Assembly: GCA_964498075.1 (NCBI GenBank)
Contig: CAZCGA010000014.1
Span: 12,000 to 75,999 of the forward strand
Direction: 5' to 3'
Length of the DNA stretch: 64,000 nt
Source of the DNA: CAZCGA01 sp964498075
GTDB taxonomy: Bacteria > Desulfobacterota > Binatia > HRBIN30
In this document: positions 38,401 through 47,400 of the stretch, in pieces
Layout of the letters: each line of letters starts with the position of its first letter
Position numbering within the stretch: position 1 is the first letter of the stretch
Notes under the pieces: generated by a model
The model's input: only the letters and a program-made list of their open reading frames with translations
The model's database searches: none
What the model was told of the DNA's origin: nothing
Program-made: the position numbers and the translations under genes

Positions 38401-39387
38401 ATGGTTGCTGATAAGAAAGAGGACTCTGGGGACGAAACGCGGGTCGGCCCGGCCGCTCCGCCGCAGCCAAAGTTACCGCCGGCTCCGCCGGCAGCGAAGA
38501 AGCCGGACTCGGAAGAGGCCGCTGCGGACAGCACACGCATCGGAGGTGTACCCCCGCCGTCACCAAAGGGACCTCCGTCACCGCAGCCCGCAGCGCCCGC
38601 TCCCGATGCCGCGGCCGACAGCACGCGTATCGGCGGAGCCCCGCCGCCACTGCCCAAGGCACCCCCGCCGGCGGCGACATCGCCGGCGGCCGCCGCAGAC
38701 GGCTCATCAGATAGTACGCGAATTGGAGGGGCACCGCCGCCGATGCCGAAAATGCCAGCGGCCGGCGCCACGCCGAAGCCTCCGGCTGCCGCTCCGCCAC
38801 CCCCGCCGAAAGTACAAGCTGCCTCTTCGCCGACCCCCGGCCCGCAAGGGCAAGGCGACGACATCACGCGAATGGGCCAGCCGGCGGCCGCGCGCAAACC
38901 GCCCGCCGCAGCGGACGATGACCGCACGCAGCTAGCACGCAGCGTCACCGAAGAGCGCACGGTGATGGAGGAGCGCCCCCGCACGGCGGCGAAACTGCAG
39001 CGTCTCCAGCCGGCAGGACGCACCGAAACCATCATCCTCGACCGCACCGACTACCTCATCGGCCGTTCCCAGGGCGCCGACGTCGTCCTGTTCTCACAGA
39101 CTGCCTCGCGGGAGCATGCGCGGCTCAGCAACCGGGCTGGCAGATGGACGCTGCAGCCGCTGCAGAATCATACGGTCGCTGCAAACGGCACGAAGACGCA
39201 GGCCGAGGTTACGGTGACCCACAACATGCGCCTGCGGTTCGGGGGTGACGAGTTACTGTTCCTCGACGAGAGCGGCGCGTCGGCGGCCGCCACCGGGGCG
39301 CCGAGCCGGAAGCTTCTCTTCATCGGTCTTGGGGTGCTCCTGGCAGCGCTCGCTGCCACCGGAGTGTGGTGGTTCCTACTCGAATAA
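38401..39387 (+). CDS. Tail-anchored FHA protein with repeated D-x-T-R phospho-acceptor motifs
   Basis: A protein of 328 residues in three parts. Residues 1-200 are a Pro/Ala-rich tail with five repeats of D-x-T-R-(I/V/M)-G, threonines at about 13, 45, 75, 106 and 156, three of them followed by GG(A/V)PPPxPK. Residues 219-289 are an FHA domain (YLIGRSQGADVV, SREHARLS). Residues 304-327 are one transmembrane helix with the C-terminus just beyond. T-R-I-G after an acidic residue is the kind of site bacterial Ser/Thr kinases phosphorylate and FHA domains bind. The kinase and phosphatase at 47401 and 46647 are natural partners. It could be a membrane scaffold gathering FHA-bearing redox proteins. 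Confidence 0.75.
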   Translation: MVADKKEDSGDETRVGPAAPPQPKLPPAPPAAKKPDSEEAAADSTRIGGVPPPSPKGPPSPQPAAPAPDAAADSTRIGGAPPPLPKAPPPAATSPAAAADGSSDSTRIGGAPPPMPKMPAAGATPKPPAAAPPPPPKVQAASSPTPGPQGQGDDITRMGQPAAARKPPAAADDDRTQLARSVTEERTVMEERPRTAAKLQRLQPAGRTETIILDRTDYLIGRSQGADVVLFSQTASREHARLSNRAGRWTLQPLQNHTVAANGTKTQAEVTVTHNMRLRFGGDELLFLDESGASAAATGAPSRKLLFIGLGVLLAALAATGVWWFLLE

Positions 39388-39425
39388 CCCACGGAGGGCT
39401 GATCTGCAACGCGCCTGAAAACGAC

Positions 39426-41159
39426 ATGACCGCACGCGTGAATGATATGACCGTACAGTTGATTGGCCTCATCACCCTCTGCCTTCTGTTCCTGCCCGCC
39501 CCGTTGCGCGCCGAAGAATCGGCGCCGCCGGCCGATCGCCCGCCCGCACAGGAGGGCGCCGCGGCGGGCGGAGAAGAGCAGAAAACCCCCGACTTCGAGA
39601 CGATACCGGAAGCGGATCGTTGGCGCATCCAGGCGCCGCCGTACGATCTCAACGTGAAGGGCCACTGGTGGGATCCCTACAACCAGAACGTTCTCAAGGG
39701 CGACTATCCCATCCACGGGGACGACATCTTTTTCAAGCTCACCGGCATCTCGAAGACGTTGCTGGAAGGCCGCGGAGCGCCGACGCCCAGTGGTGCCAGC
39801 TCGCAGCGGTCGGGAAGCTTCACTTTCTTCGGGAAGGACGACGCCATCATCTTCGACCAGAAGTTCATCGGCAAGCTGGAGGTGTTTCAGGGGTCGACCG
39901 CGTTCAAACCCTTCGAATGGGACGTGGTCGTCGCCGGCGCGGTCGACGTCAACAACCTCAGCGTCTTCGAGACGGGCGGTGTCAGTCCGGACGTGCGGGA
40001 CGGCACCGACCGGACCACTCATGACGCGGCCCTGCAAGAAGCCTCGGTCGAAATCCATCTACGCAACCTGACCGACAACTACGACTTCATCTCAAGCAAG
40101 CTCGGCCGGCAGGAGTTCAACAGCGACTTCAGGCGTTTGATCTTCTCGGACACCAACCAGGGCGCACGCCTCTTCGGCAGCGCCAACGGCAACCGCTACC
40201 AGTACAACCTGATCTACTTCAACATGGCCGAGAAGGACACCAACAGCGAGCTCAACACCTTCCAGCTGCGCGACGAGCAGGTGGCAATCGCCAACGTCTA
40301 CGTCCAGGACTTGGGCGTCCTCGGGTACACCAATCAGTTCAGCCTGCATTACAACCACGATGACGGCGAAGACTCGGGCTACACGTTCGACAACCAAGGC
40401 TTCTTGGTCCGCCCGGATCCGGTCGGCATCGCCAAGCCGCACAACCTGGACGTGTTCTACTTCGGTTGGACCAGCGAGGGGCACCTCGGGTTCCTGAACG
40501 TCAGCCACGCGTTCTACCAGGCCGCTGGGCACGATACGCGCAACCCGATCGCCGGCCGCTCGGTCGACATCAACGGCCAGATGGCGTTCATCGAGCTGTC
40601 TATGGACCATGATTGGCAGCGCTATCAAGGGTCGGTGTTCTTCACCTCCGGCGACGACAACCCCCGCGACGGCACGGCGCGCGGCTTCGATTCGATTCTC
40701 GACAACCCAGAGATCCTCGGTGGCCTGCAGAGCTATTGGTTGCACCAGAGCATCCGCATCGCCGACCGCGGTGGCGTGGCGCTGATGCAGCGCGACAGCG
40801 TCATTCCCGACTTACGCAGCAGCAAGATCCAGGGGCAGTCCAACTTCGTCAACCCCGGCATCCTGATCTTCAACCTGGGGGCCACGGCGGAGCTGACGCC
40901 CAAGCTGCGGGTGATCGCCAACACCAACTACATCCGCTTCCACGAAACCAAATCGCTGGAAATTCTCCTCAAGCAGCCGAACATTCGCGAGGACGTCGGC
41001 GTCGATGTGGGCATTGGATTCGAGTATCGACCCCTCTTGAACAACAACATCATTGTGAAAGGCTTCAGCGCGATCCTGCAACCCGTCGGCGGCTTCAAAG
41101 ACATCTTCCAGGGTTCGACGCTCTACCAGGCGGGCACCGCAGTCGTCTTTGTGTTCTAG
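39426..41159 (+). CDS. Outer-membrane beta-barrel (porin-like)
   Basis: A protein of 577 residues with a signal peptide (MTARVNDMTVQLIGLITLCL...PLRAEES). The mature part has alternating-residue strands rich in aromatic and polar residues (WWDPYNQNVLKGDYP, YQYNLIYFNMA, QFSLHYNHDD) and ends in the terminal phenylalanine typical of outer-membrane proteins (VFVF). No CxxC of the MtrB type is seen. It lies 9 bases before the ten-heme cytochrome gene, so a porin-cytochrome pair crossing the outer membrane is an attractive inference. A carbohydrate- or alginate-export-like porin is the alternative. Confidence 0.7.
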   Translation: MTARVNDMTVQLIGLITLCLLFLPAPLRAEESAPPADRPPAQEGAAAGGEEQKTPDFETIPEADRWRIQAPPYDLNVKGHWWDPYNQNVLKGDYPIHGDDIFFKLTGISKTLLEGRGAPTPSGASSQRSGSFTFFGKDDAIIFDQKFIGKLEVFQGSTAFKPFEWDVVVAGAVDVNNLSVFETGGVSPDVRDGTDRTTHDAALQEASVEIHLRNLTDNYDFISSKLGRQEFNSDFRRLIFSDTNQGARLFGSANGNRYQYNLIYFNMAEKDTNSELNTFQLRDEQVAIANVYVQDLGVLGYTNQFSLHYNHDDGEDSGYTFDNQGFLVRPDPVGIAKPHNLDVFYFGWTSEGHLGFLNVSHAFYQAAGHDTRNPIAGRSVDINGQMAFIELSMDHDWQRYQGSVFFTSGDDNPRDGTARGFDSILDNPEILGGLQSYWLHQSIRIADRGGVALMQRDSVIPDLRSSKIQGQSNFVNPGILIFNLGATAELTPKLRVIANTNYIRFHETKSLEILLKQPNIREDVGVDVGIGFEYRPLLNNNIIVKGFSAILQPVGGFKDIFQGSTLYQAGTAVVFVF

Positions 41160-41168
41160 GAGGGAGCG

Positions 41169-44100
41169 ATGTTGTTGGGTTCCAGGATGTACACAACGAT
41201 GCACCGTCGCGCGGGTGATATGCAGAGGCTGCGGTCTCTGCAGGGACTGTCCGTGTCGATCGTTTCTTTGCTGCTGCTGAGCATGGGACTGAATGCGGCT
41301 CCGGCTGTCGCAGACGAGGTGGAAGAAACCCCGCTGCTGCGCCAGACGCAAGCCGAAGCGGATGCCAAGACCGTCGGCTGCCGCTCCTGCCACGGCGAGA
41401 TCGAGCCCATGCACCCGCAGGAAGAGGTCAAGCTCGGCTGTACCGACTGCCACGGCGGTGATGCCAACGTGGACGCCGGCGGGGCGACGCCGGGAAGTCC
41501 GCAGTACGCGGAAGCGCAGAACAAGGCGCACGTGCTGCCTCGCTTCCCCAAGGCGTGGAGCGACCCCAAGAATCCGGATCGCATCAGCTCGGCGCATCCG
41601 GAGCGCACCTACACCTTGCTGAACCACGAGTCCCCGGAGTTCATCCGCTTCATGAACCCCGGCGACCTGCGCGTCGCCAAGGAAGCCTGCGGGCAGTGTC
41701 ACAAGAAGGAGATCCTGCAGGTGCAGAAGAGCCTCATGACCACCTCGTCGCTGTTGTGGGGCGGCGCCGCCTACAACAACGGTATCGTGTCGGTGAAGAA
41801 CTACATCTTCGGAGAGTCCTACAGCCCCGAAGGCGAACCCCAGAAGATCAACACCGTGCCGCCGCCGACCGAAGCGGAGCGCAAGAAGGGCGTCCTGCCC
41901 TTCCTGGTGCCGCTCCCGCCGTGGAACGTGGTGCAGCCTCCAGATCCGTTCCGCTCCTTCGAGCGCGGCGGGAAGATCGACCGCTCGAACGTCTCCGAAG
42001 TTGGCAACCCGAATCTCGGACCGTTCATCGATGAGCCCGGCCATCCCGATATGAAGCTCGGTACGCGTGGCTTGGGCACGGACCTGCGCGTCAATGCCGG
42101 CGTCCTCAACATCCACAAGTCACGCTTGAACGATCCCCACCTCTCGTTCTTGGGTACGAACGACCATCCCGGCGACTACCGCTCCAGCGGCTGCACGGGC
42201 TGCCACGTGGTGTACGCCAACGACCAGGATCCGACGAACTCAGGCCCATACGCCCGATACGGGCACTCCGGCACTTACTCCGGCAAAGATCCGACGATTC
42301 CGCACGATGAGCCCGGCCATCCGATCGCGCACCGCCTGACGCGCGGCATTCCGACGAGCCAGTGCATGGTGTGCCACATGCACCAGCCGAACTCGTTCGT
42401 GAACACGTATGTCGGCTATCAGATGTGGGACTACGAGACCGACGGCGATCTCATGTGGCCGAAGCAGCAGCGCTACCCCACCGCCGATGCACCGACCCCG
42501 TACAACAACCTGGATTCGGCGTCGATGTTCAAGAGCCTGGTTCACAACCCCGAAGAGGCTGCAATCCGCGGCTTGTGGACCGACAAGGAGTTCCTGTCCA
42601 AGGCGAGCGAGCTGCCGACCAAAGAGACGAAGTTCGCCGACTATCACGGCCACGGCTGGATCTTCCGCGCGGTCTACTCCCAGGACCGCAAGGGGAACAT
42701 GCTCGACAAGGACGGGAAGAAGATCGACTGGAACGATCCCGACAAGCTGAAGAAGGCTGTCCACCTCAAGGACATCCACCTCGAAAAAGGCATGCACTGC
42801 GTCGACTGCCACTTCGAGCAGGACGCGCACAGCAACGGCAAGATTTACGGCGAGTATCCAGACACCCTGGAGATTCAGTGCCAGGACTGCCACGGCACGA
42901 TCGACCATCGCGCCCAAATGACGACCACCGGGCCGGCGGCACCCGAGGGTGGAACGAACCTGCTGAACGGCTTGACGCCGTCCGGCAAGCGGCGTTTCGA
43001 ATGGGTCGACAACAAGTTGATGCAGCGCTCCATGCTGCAGGACGACCTCGAGTGGGAGGTCAGCCAGGTGCTCGACAGCATCGACCCCGCCTCACCGAAG
43101 TACAACGCGAAGGCCGCGCTCGCCAAAACCGTCTTGAAGGACGGGAAGAGCTGGGGCGGCCTTCCGGAGAACCCGAACAGTCTGGCGCACTCCGACAAGA
43201 ACATGGCGTGCTTCGCCTGCCATACGTCGTGGGTCACCAGTTGCTTCGGCTGCCACCTGCCGCAGCAGGCCAACTGGAAGAAGTCCTCGAACCACTTCGA
43301 AGGCGGCGATACCCGCAACTGGACATCGTACAACCCGCAGGTCCTGCGCCACGACATCTTCATGCTGGCGCGCCACAGCACGGTGAAGGACCACAAGGTC
43401 GCCCCGGCCCGCTCGTCGAGCGCGCTGATCCTCAGCTCGGTCAACTCCAACCGCGAACGCGTCTATATGCAGCAGGCGCCGGTCTCCTCCGAAGGTTACG
43501 GCAGCCAGGCGTTCAACGCCCACTTCCCGCACACCGTGCGCACCAGAGAGACCCGCACCTGCTCGGACTGCCACATCTCCGACCAGAACGACAACAACGC
43601 CTGGTTGGCGCAAGTGCTGACGCTCGGGACCAACTTCGTCAACTTCTTCGGCCGCTATGTCTGGGTCGGTGAAGGCGAAGAAGGAGTCCAAGGCGTGGCG
43701 GTGACTGAATGGGATGAGCCGCAAGCGGTCATCGGCAGCAACCTTCACCGTCTCGCCTACCCCGCCAACTACGCGCGCCACCTGTCACACGACCGCGAGC
43801 TCGAAGAGGCCTACCACCACGAAGGCAGCGACATCCAAAGCCTGCAGGTGCGCGGCGAGTACCTCTACACCGCGAACGGCAAGGATGGACTGCGCGTGTT
43901 CGACGTGGCCAACATCGACAACAAGGGGTTCTCCGAACGCTTCGTCACCGCGCCGGTTTCCCCGCTCGGCCAGCGCGCCTACGTGCACACCAAGTTCGCG
44001 ACGTCGGTGGCGTTGCCGACGAACGTTCCCATCTCCTACAATCGCCGGCGCGACCCGGCCAACGAAGAGCAGCCGATGCATCCAATCTATCGCTACGCCT

Positions 44101-45053
44101 TTGTTGCGGATCGCGAGGAGGGTCTCGTCGTCGTCGATGTCGACGTGCTGGGTGACGGCGATCCAACCAACAACTTCCTCGAACGCGTCGCGACCTTCAA
44201 CCCGGACGGCGCGCTCAACGGAGCCGTCTACATCACCATCGCCGGCAACTACGCCTACATCCTGTGCACGCACGGTCTCGAGGTCGTCAGCATCGACGAT
44301 CCGCTCAATCCCAAGATCGTCGCCGAGCTCGGCAGTCCCGACCTGACGCAGCCACATGCCATCGCCATCCAATTCCGCTACGCGTTCATTGCCGACGCAC
44401 AAGGGCTCAAGGTCGTCGACGTCACCAACCCCGAGAAGCCGTCGCTTGCCGGGCAGCTGGAGCTTGCCGACACGCACGATCTGTACGTGGCGCGGACCTA
44501 CGCCTACGTCGCGGCCGGCAGACAAGGGCTGGCGATCGTCGATATCGAGAGACCGACGAAACCGTTCCTGCAGCAGATGTACAACGCCGATGGAGCGCTC
44601 AACGACACCCACTCGGTGCGCGTCGGCGCCACCGTGGGCAGCGTGTTCGCTTACGTGGCCGACGGCGAGAACGGCCTGCGTGTCATTCAGCTGATCTCCC
44701 CCGGGGAAACTCCCGGCAACTCCGGCTTCAGCGCCACGCCGACGCCGCGCCTCATCGCCACGTTCCGCACGCACGGCCCCGCCATCACCCTGTCCAAAGG
44801 AATGGATCGGGATCGCGCCGTGGATGAGAGCGGCAATCAGGTCAACGTGTTCGGACGTCTCGGCTCTCGGCCGTTCAACCGTGCCGAGATGGAAGCGCTG
44901 TTCATGCGCAACGGCAAGCTGTTCACGGTCGCCGACACCTCGCCGGGTCGACCGATCAAGTTCGTGCGCCCGAAGGAGGAGATCGCGCCGAGCGGCCCCG
45001 TCGTCCAACCCGAGGCACCGCGGCAAGAACGTCTGCTGCCCGGACGCAACTAG
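41169..45053 (+). CDS. Ten-heme c-type cytochrome with LVIVD-type beta-propeller
   Basis: A very large secreted protein of 1,294 residues with AGGAGGG before the ATG and a signal peptide ending near VADEV. Ten CxxCH sites lie between C71 and about residue 802: CRSCH, CTDCH, CGQCH, CTGCH, CMVCH, CVDCH, CQDCH, CFACH, CFGCH and CSDCH. Residues about 890-1180 carry LVIVD-type propeller blades (GLRVFDVANID, GLVVVDVDVL, GLEVVSIDDPLNP, GLKVVDVTNPEKP, GLAIVDIERPTKP). Ten hemes plus a propeller suit an extracellular electron conduit or terminal reductase with a binding platform. No known terminal-reductase signature was seen. It follows the porin gene directly. Confidence 0.85.
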   Translation: MLLGSRMYTTMHRRAGDMQRLRSLQGLSVSIVSLLLLSMGLNAAPAVADEVEETPLLRQTQAEADAKTVGCRSCHGEIEPMHPQEEVKLGCTDCHGGDANVDAGGATPGSPQYAEAQNKAHVLPRFPKAWSDPKNPDRISSAHPERTYTLLNHESPEFIRFMNPGDLRVAKEACGQCHKKEILQVQKSLMTTSSLLWGGAAYNNGIVSVKNYIFGESYSPEGEPQKINTVPPPTEAERKKGVLPFLVPLPPWNVVQPPDPFRSFERGGKIDRSNVSEVGNPNLGPFIDEPGHPDMKLGTRGLGTDLRVNAGVLNIHKSRLNDPHLSFLGTNDHPGDYRSSGCTGCHVVYANDQDPTNSGPYARYGHSGTYSGKDPTIPHDEPGHPIAHRLTRGIPTSQCMVCHMHQPNSFVNTYVGYQMWDYETDGDLMWPKQQRYPTADAPTPYNNLDSASMFKSLVHNPEEAAIRGLWTDKEFLSKASELPTKETKFADYHGHGWIFRAVYSQDRKGNMLDKDGKKIDWNDPDKLKKAVHLKDIHLEKGMHCVDCHFEQDAHSNGKIYGEYPDTLEIQCQDCHGTIDHRAQMTTTGPAAPEGGTNLLNGLTPSGKRRFEWVDNKLMQRSMLQDDLEWEVSQVLDSIDPASPKYNAKAALAKTVLKDGKSWGGLPENPNSLAHSDKNMACFACHTSWVTSCFGCHLPQQANWKKSSNHFEGGDTRNWTSYNPQVLRHDIFMLARHSTVKDHKVAPARSSSALILSSVNSNRERVYMQQAPVSSEGYGSQAFNAHFPHTVRTRETRTCSDCHISDQNDNNAWLAQVLTLGTNFVNFFGRYVWVGEGEEGVQGVAVTEWDEPQAVIGSNLHRLAYPANYARHLSHDRELEEAYHHEGSDIQSLQVRGEYLYTANGKDGLRVFDVANIDNKGFSERFVTAPVSPLGQRAYVHTKFATSVALPTNVPISYNRRRDPANEEQPMHPIYRYAFVADREEGLVVVDVDVLGDGDPTNNFLERVATFNPDGALNGAVYITIAGNYAYILCTHGLEVVSIDDPLNPKIVAELGSPDLTQPHAIAIQFRYAFIADAQGLKVVDVTNPEKPSLAGQLELADTHDLYVARTYAYVAAGRQGLAIVDIERPTKPFLQQMYNADGALNDTHSVRVGATVGSVFAYVADGENGLRVIQLISPGETPGNSGFSATPTPRLIATFRTHGPAITLSKGMDRDRAVDESGNQVNVFGRLGSRPFNRAEMEALFMRNGKLFTVADTSPGRPIKFVRPKEEIAPSGPVVQPEAPRQERLLPGRN

Positions 45054-45091
45054 ACACGGTGGGACGGAGGGTGTAGTCGGCATGCTGACGG

Positions 45092-46510
45092 ATGTCGCGT
45101 TGGGTGCATACGGTCGCGGTGACGGAGGGACGAGAAGATCATCGCAGCAGGAGCTGGCATAGACTTCTGATCACCGCCCTCCTCCAGCTTGCCGTCGCCA
45201 GCCAGGCGTACGGGCTCGCCGGCGGCGCGGCTCAAGGCGCGTGTGCGAGCGATTGTGACGGCGATGGCCAGGCAACCGTTAGCGAGTTGCTGACCGCGGC
45301 GCGCATCGTCCTCGGCCAGGCACCGCAGAGCGCCTGTTCCACATTCCACGGCCAAGGCGTCGACTCGCTCGTCAGTGCCGTCCATGACGTCCTGCGCGGC
45401 TGCAGCCCGGCGACGGTTACGTCGGCGGCCGCCGCCTCCGGCGTGGCGCTGTCGGCAATCAACTCCACGATACCGTCGATCCTGGATTTCGGGTTTATCG
45501 GCGGCGCCGCAGCGGCTGGCGGCCAGGATACGATTCAGCTTGCCAACGCTGCGTTGCGGAGCGCCTCCGCTGCCGCGCCGCCGAGCGGCCGTGCGAGCGG
45601 CGCCGTCTTCCTGCCGTGCAATCTGGGAGGCGATGTCGGGTTGGCATGCATCTCCGAGTTTGACGGCAGCCTAACGCTGACTGCGTCGTTCTTCAGCTGC
45701 ATGTATCTCGACGACTTCGGGAGCTTCACCGAGCTGGACGGTGACTTGGCGCAGAACCCGGTCGACTTCAGCGTCTGCTCCGGAAGCGGCTCCCTGTTCC
45801 AGATCCCGGTTGTTGGAACGACCACGTTCCTCTACGGCGACGTCCGCCCGGGGAGCAGCGAGCTCGAGATCTTCAGCGAGCAGGGCGGTGCGAACGCCGA
45901 CTACTTCGTCGATCTCGTCCGCATCGTTACCACCAGCGGGACGATAGGCTGCGCCGGGCCGGACCGTCGCGAGACGTATGCCGGCCTCATCGACTTGAGC
46001 ACTTCGACGCCGGACGGTGACCTGGAAACCACGCTGATGACCGATGGGTTGAGTGTCCTCATTGTCTCGATCACCCAACCTTGCGGCACCGCCACCCAGC
46101 TGGACGGCGATCTGAACGTCGACAACTCGCTCGCCAACGGCGACTTCGAAAGGTTCACCGAGACGTTCGAGCAGTTCCGCCTGGCGACGATCGAGAGCGA
46201 CAACAGAATCCAGCGTGCACTTGAAGGCGCGATCACCACCTCCTGCTTGGGCCGCATCGTCGTGCATACGCCTACGGATCTGGTATTCGATCCCAACCAG
46301 ACGTGTCCCTCCGCCGGCGAGCTGCAGATTCAGAGCGCGCAGGGAGTCAGTAACTTTCAGTTTACCGCGACGGGTGGGGTCCGGATCGACGCCAACGGCG
46401 ACCACGTCTTCGAAGCGCAGCTTACCAGTTGCCAGGATGCCACCGTCAACCAGTGCCCCGACCAAGTCTCCTCTCTGGCAACCGCGACGCAGACCGCGCC
46501 GCACCGTTGA
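45092..46510 (+). CDS. Secreted dockerin-like cysteine-rich protein
   Basis: A protein of 472 residues. After an N-terminal leader (LLITALLQLAVASQAYGLA) comes a dockerin-like motif SDCDGDGQATVSELLTAARIVLG and a second helix pair. The long remainder is beta-rich with many small residues and paired cysteines; it holds a characteristic SILDFGFIGG segment. The protein at 53704 is a paralogue and a remnant of a third copy lies at 54888. Function unknown, likely cell-surface or exported. The start at 45092 is uncertain because several in-frame starts precede the leader. Confidence 0.65.
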   Translation: MSRWVHTVAVTEGREDHRSRSWHRLLITALLQLAVASQAYGLAGGAAQGACASDCDGDGQATVSELLTAARIVLGQAPQSACSTFHGQGVDSLVSAVHDVLRGCSPATVTSAAAASGVALSAINSTIPSILDFGFIGGAAAAGGQDTIQLANAALRSASAAAPPSGRASGAVFLPCNLGGDVGLACISEFDGSLTLTASFFSCMYLDDFGSFTELDGDLAQNPVDFSVCSGSGSLFQIPVVGTTTFLYGDVRPGSSELEIFSEQGGANADYFVDLVRIVTTSGTIGCAGPDRRETYAGLIDLSTSTPDGDLETTLMTDGLSVLIVSITQPCGTATQLDGDLNVDNSLANGDFERFTETFEQFRLATIESDNRIQRALEGAITTSCLGRIVVHTPTDLVFDPNQTCPSAGELQIQSAQGVSNFQFTATGGVRIDANGDHVFEAQLTSCQDATVNQCPDQVSSLATATQTAPHR

Positions 46511-46646
46511 TCCCGACGGCCGCCTGTGTTCCGTGTTCCGGCGTGGCGTTGCGCTCGGGGCCACCAGCACCGATGAGCGCGCCGCGGCACACTTGCTCCC
46601 CATGCCGTGGGCGAGCGATAATGCGCCCGATTTAGGACGTGCTGCT

Positions 46647-47384
46647 ATGAAAATCAACGCGTGGTCGATGTCAGAGATCGGACTCACTAGGAAGTCCAAC
46701 CAGGACTCTGTCGGACATTTTCCGGCCCTGAACCTGTTCGTCGTGGCCGACGGCATGGGCGGGCATGCCGATGGAGAGATCGCCAGCCGCATGGCCGTGG
46801 AAGCCATCCGCTCGTTCTTCCAGGATGCCGGCAGTGTCCCGACCTGCCCGTCCGACGTGGACTGCCTCAAACGCGCAGTCGAGCTGGCCAATCAGCGCAT
46901 CTACGAGGAAGGCCAGCGCGCCGAGCAGGCGCGCGGCCGGCCGCTCGGCACGACGGTCGTGGTGGCGAAGTTCGACTTGGAAGCCTGCCAGGCATCCTGG
47001 GTCCACGTCGGCGACAGCCGCCTGTACCGCGTCCGCCAGGGACAGCTGGCCTTACTCACGGCGGACCACACCGTCTTCGGTCAGGCGTACTTGGACAAGG
47101 CCGTCATCCCGACCGACCTGCCGCACACCAACCGCCTGGTGCAAGCCTTGGGCACACAGGAGCATGTGGAGGTCACGACGGCCACCGACGTCCTGATGAA
47201 GGGCGACCTGTTCCTGCTGTGTAGCGACGGCATCTCCGGGCAGGTGAATCCGATGGTCATCGAACGGGAGCTGACCGGCAGCGCGACGCTCGAAGAAGCC
47301 GGTCAACGATTGATTCAATTGTCGCTGGAAGCCGGTGGGAAGGACAACGCCAGCGCGCTGCTCGTGAGAATATTGGGCGACTGA
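46647..47384 (+). CDS. PP2C-family Ser/Thr protein phosphatase
   Basis: A 245-residue PPM/PP2C phosphatase with all motifs: TRKSNQDSVG, VVADGMGGHADGE (metal Asp and Gly pair), VHVGDSRLYRVR, LLCSDGISGQV and GGKDNASALLV. It starts at an ATG with AGGAC just upstream and ends 16 bases before the kinase gene, the classic kinase-phosphatase pairing. It is expected to remove phosphate from the kinase and from FHA-bound threonine motifs in this cluster. Confidence 0.93.
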   Translation: MKINAWSMSEIGLTRKSNQDSVGHFPALNLFVVADGMGGHADGEIASRMAVEAIRSFFQDAGSVPTCPSDVDCLKRAVELANQRIYEEGQRAEQARGRPLGTTVVVAKFDLEACQASWVHVGDSRLYRVRQGQLALLTADHTVFGQAYLDKAVIPTDLPHTNRLVQALGTQEHVEVTTATDVLMKGDLFLLCSDGISGQVNPMVIERELTGSATLEEAGQRLIQLSLEAGGKDNASALLVRILGD

Positions 47385-47400
47385 CGTCGGGCCCTGCCCA

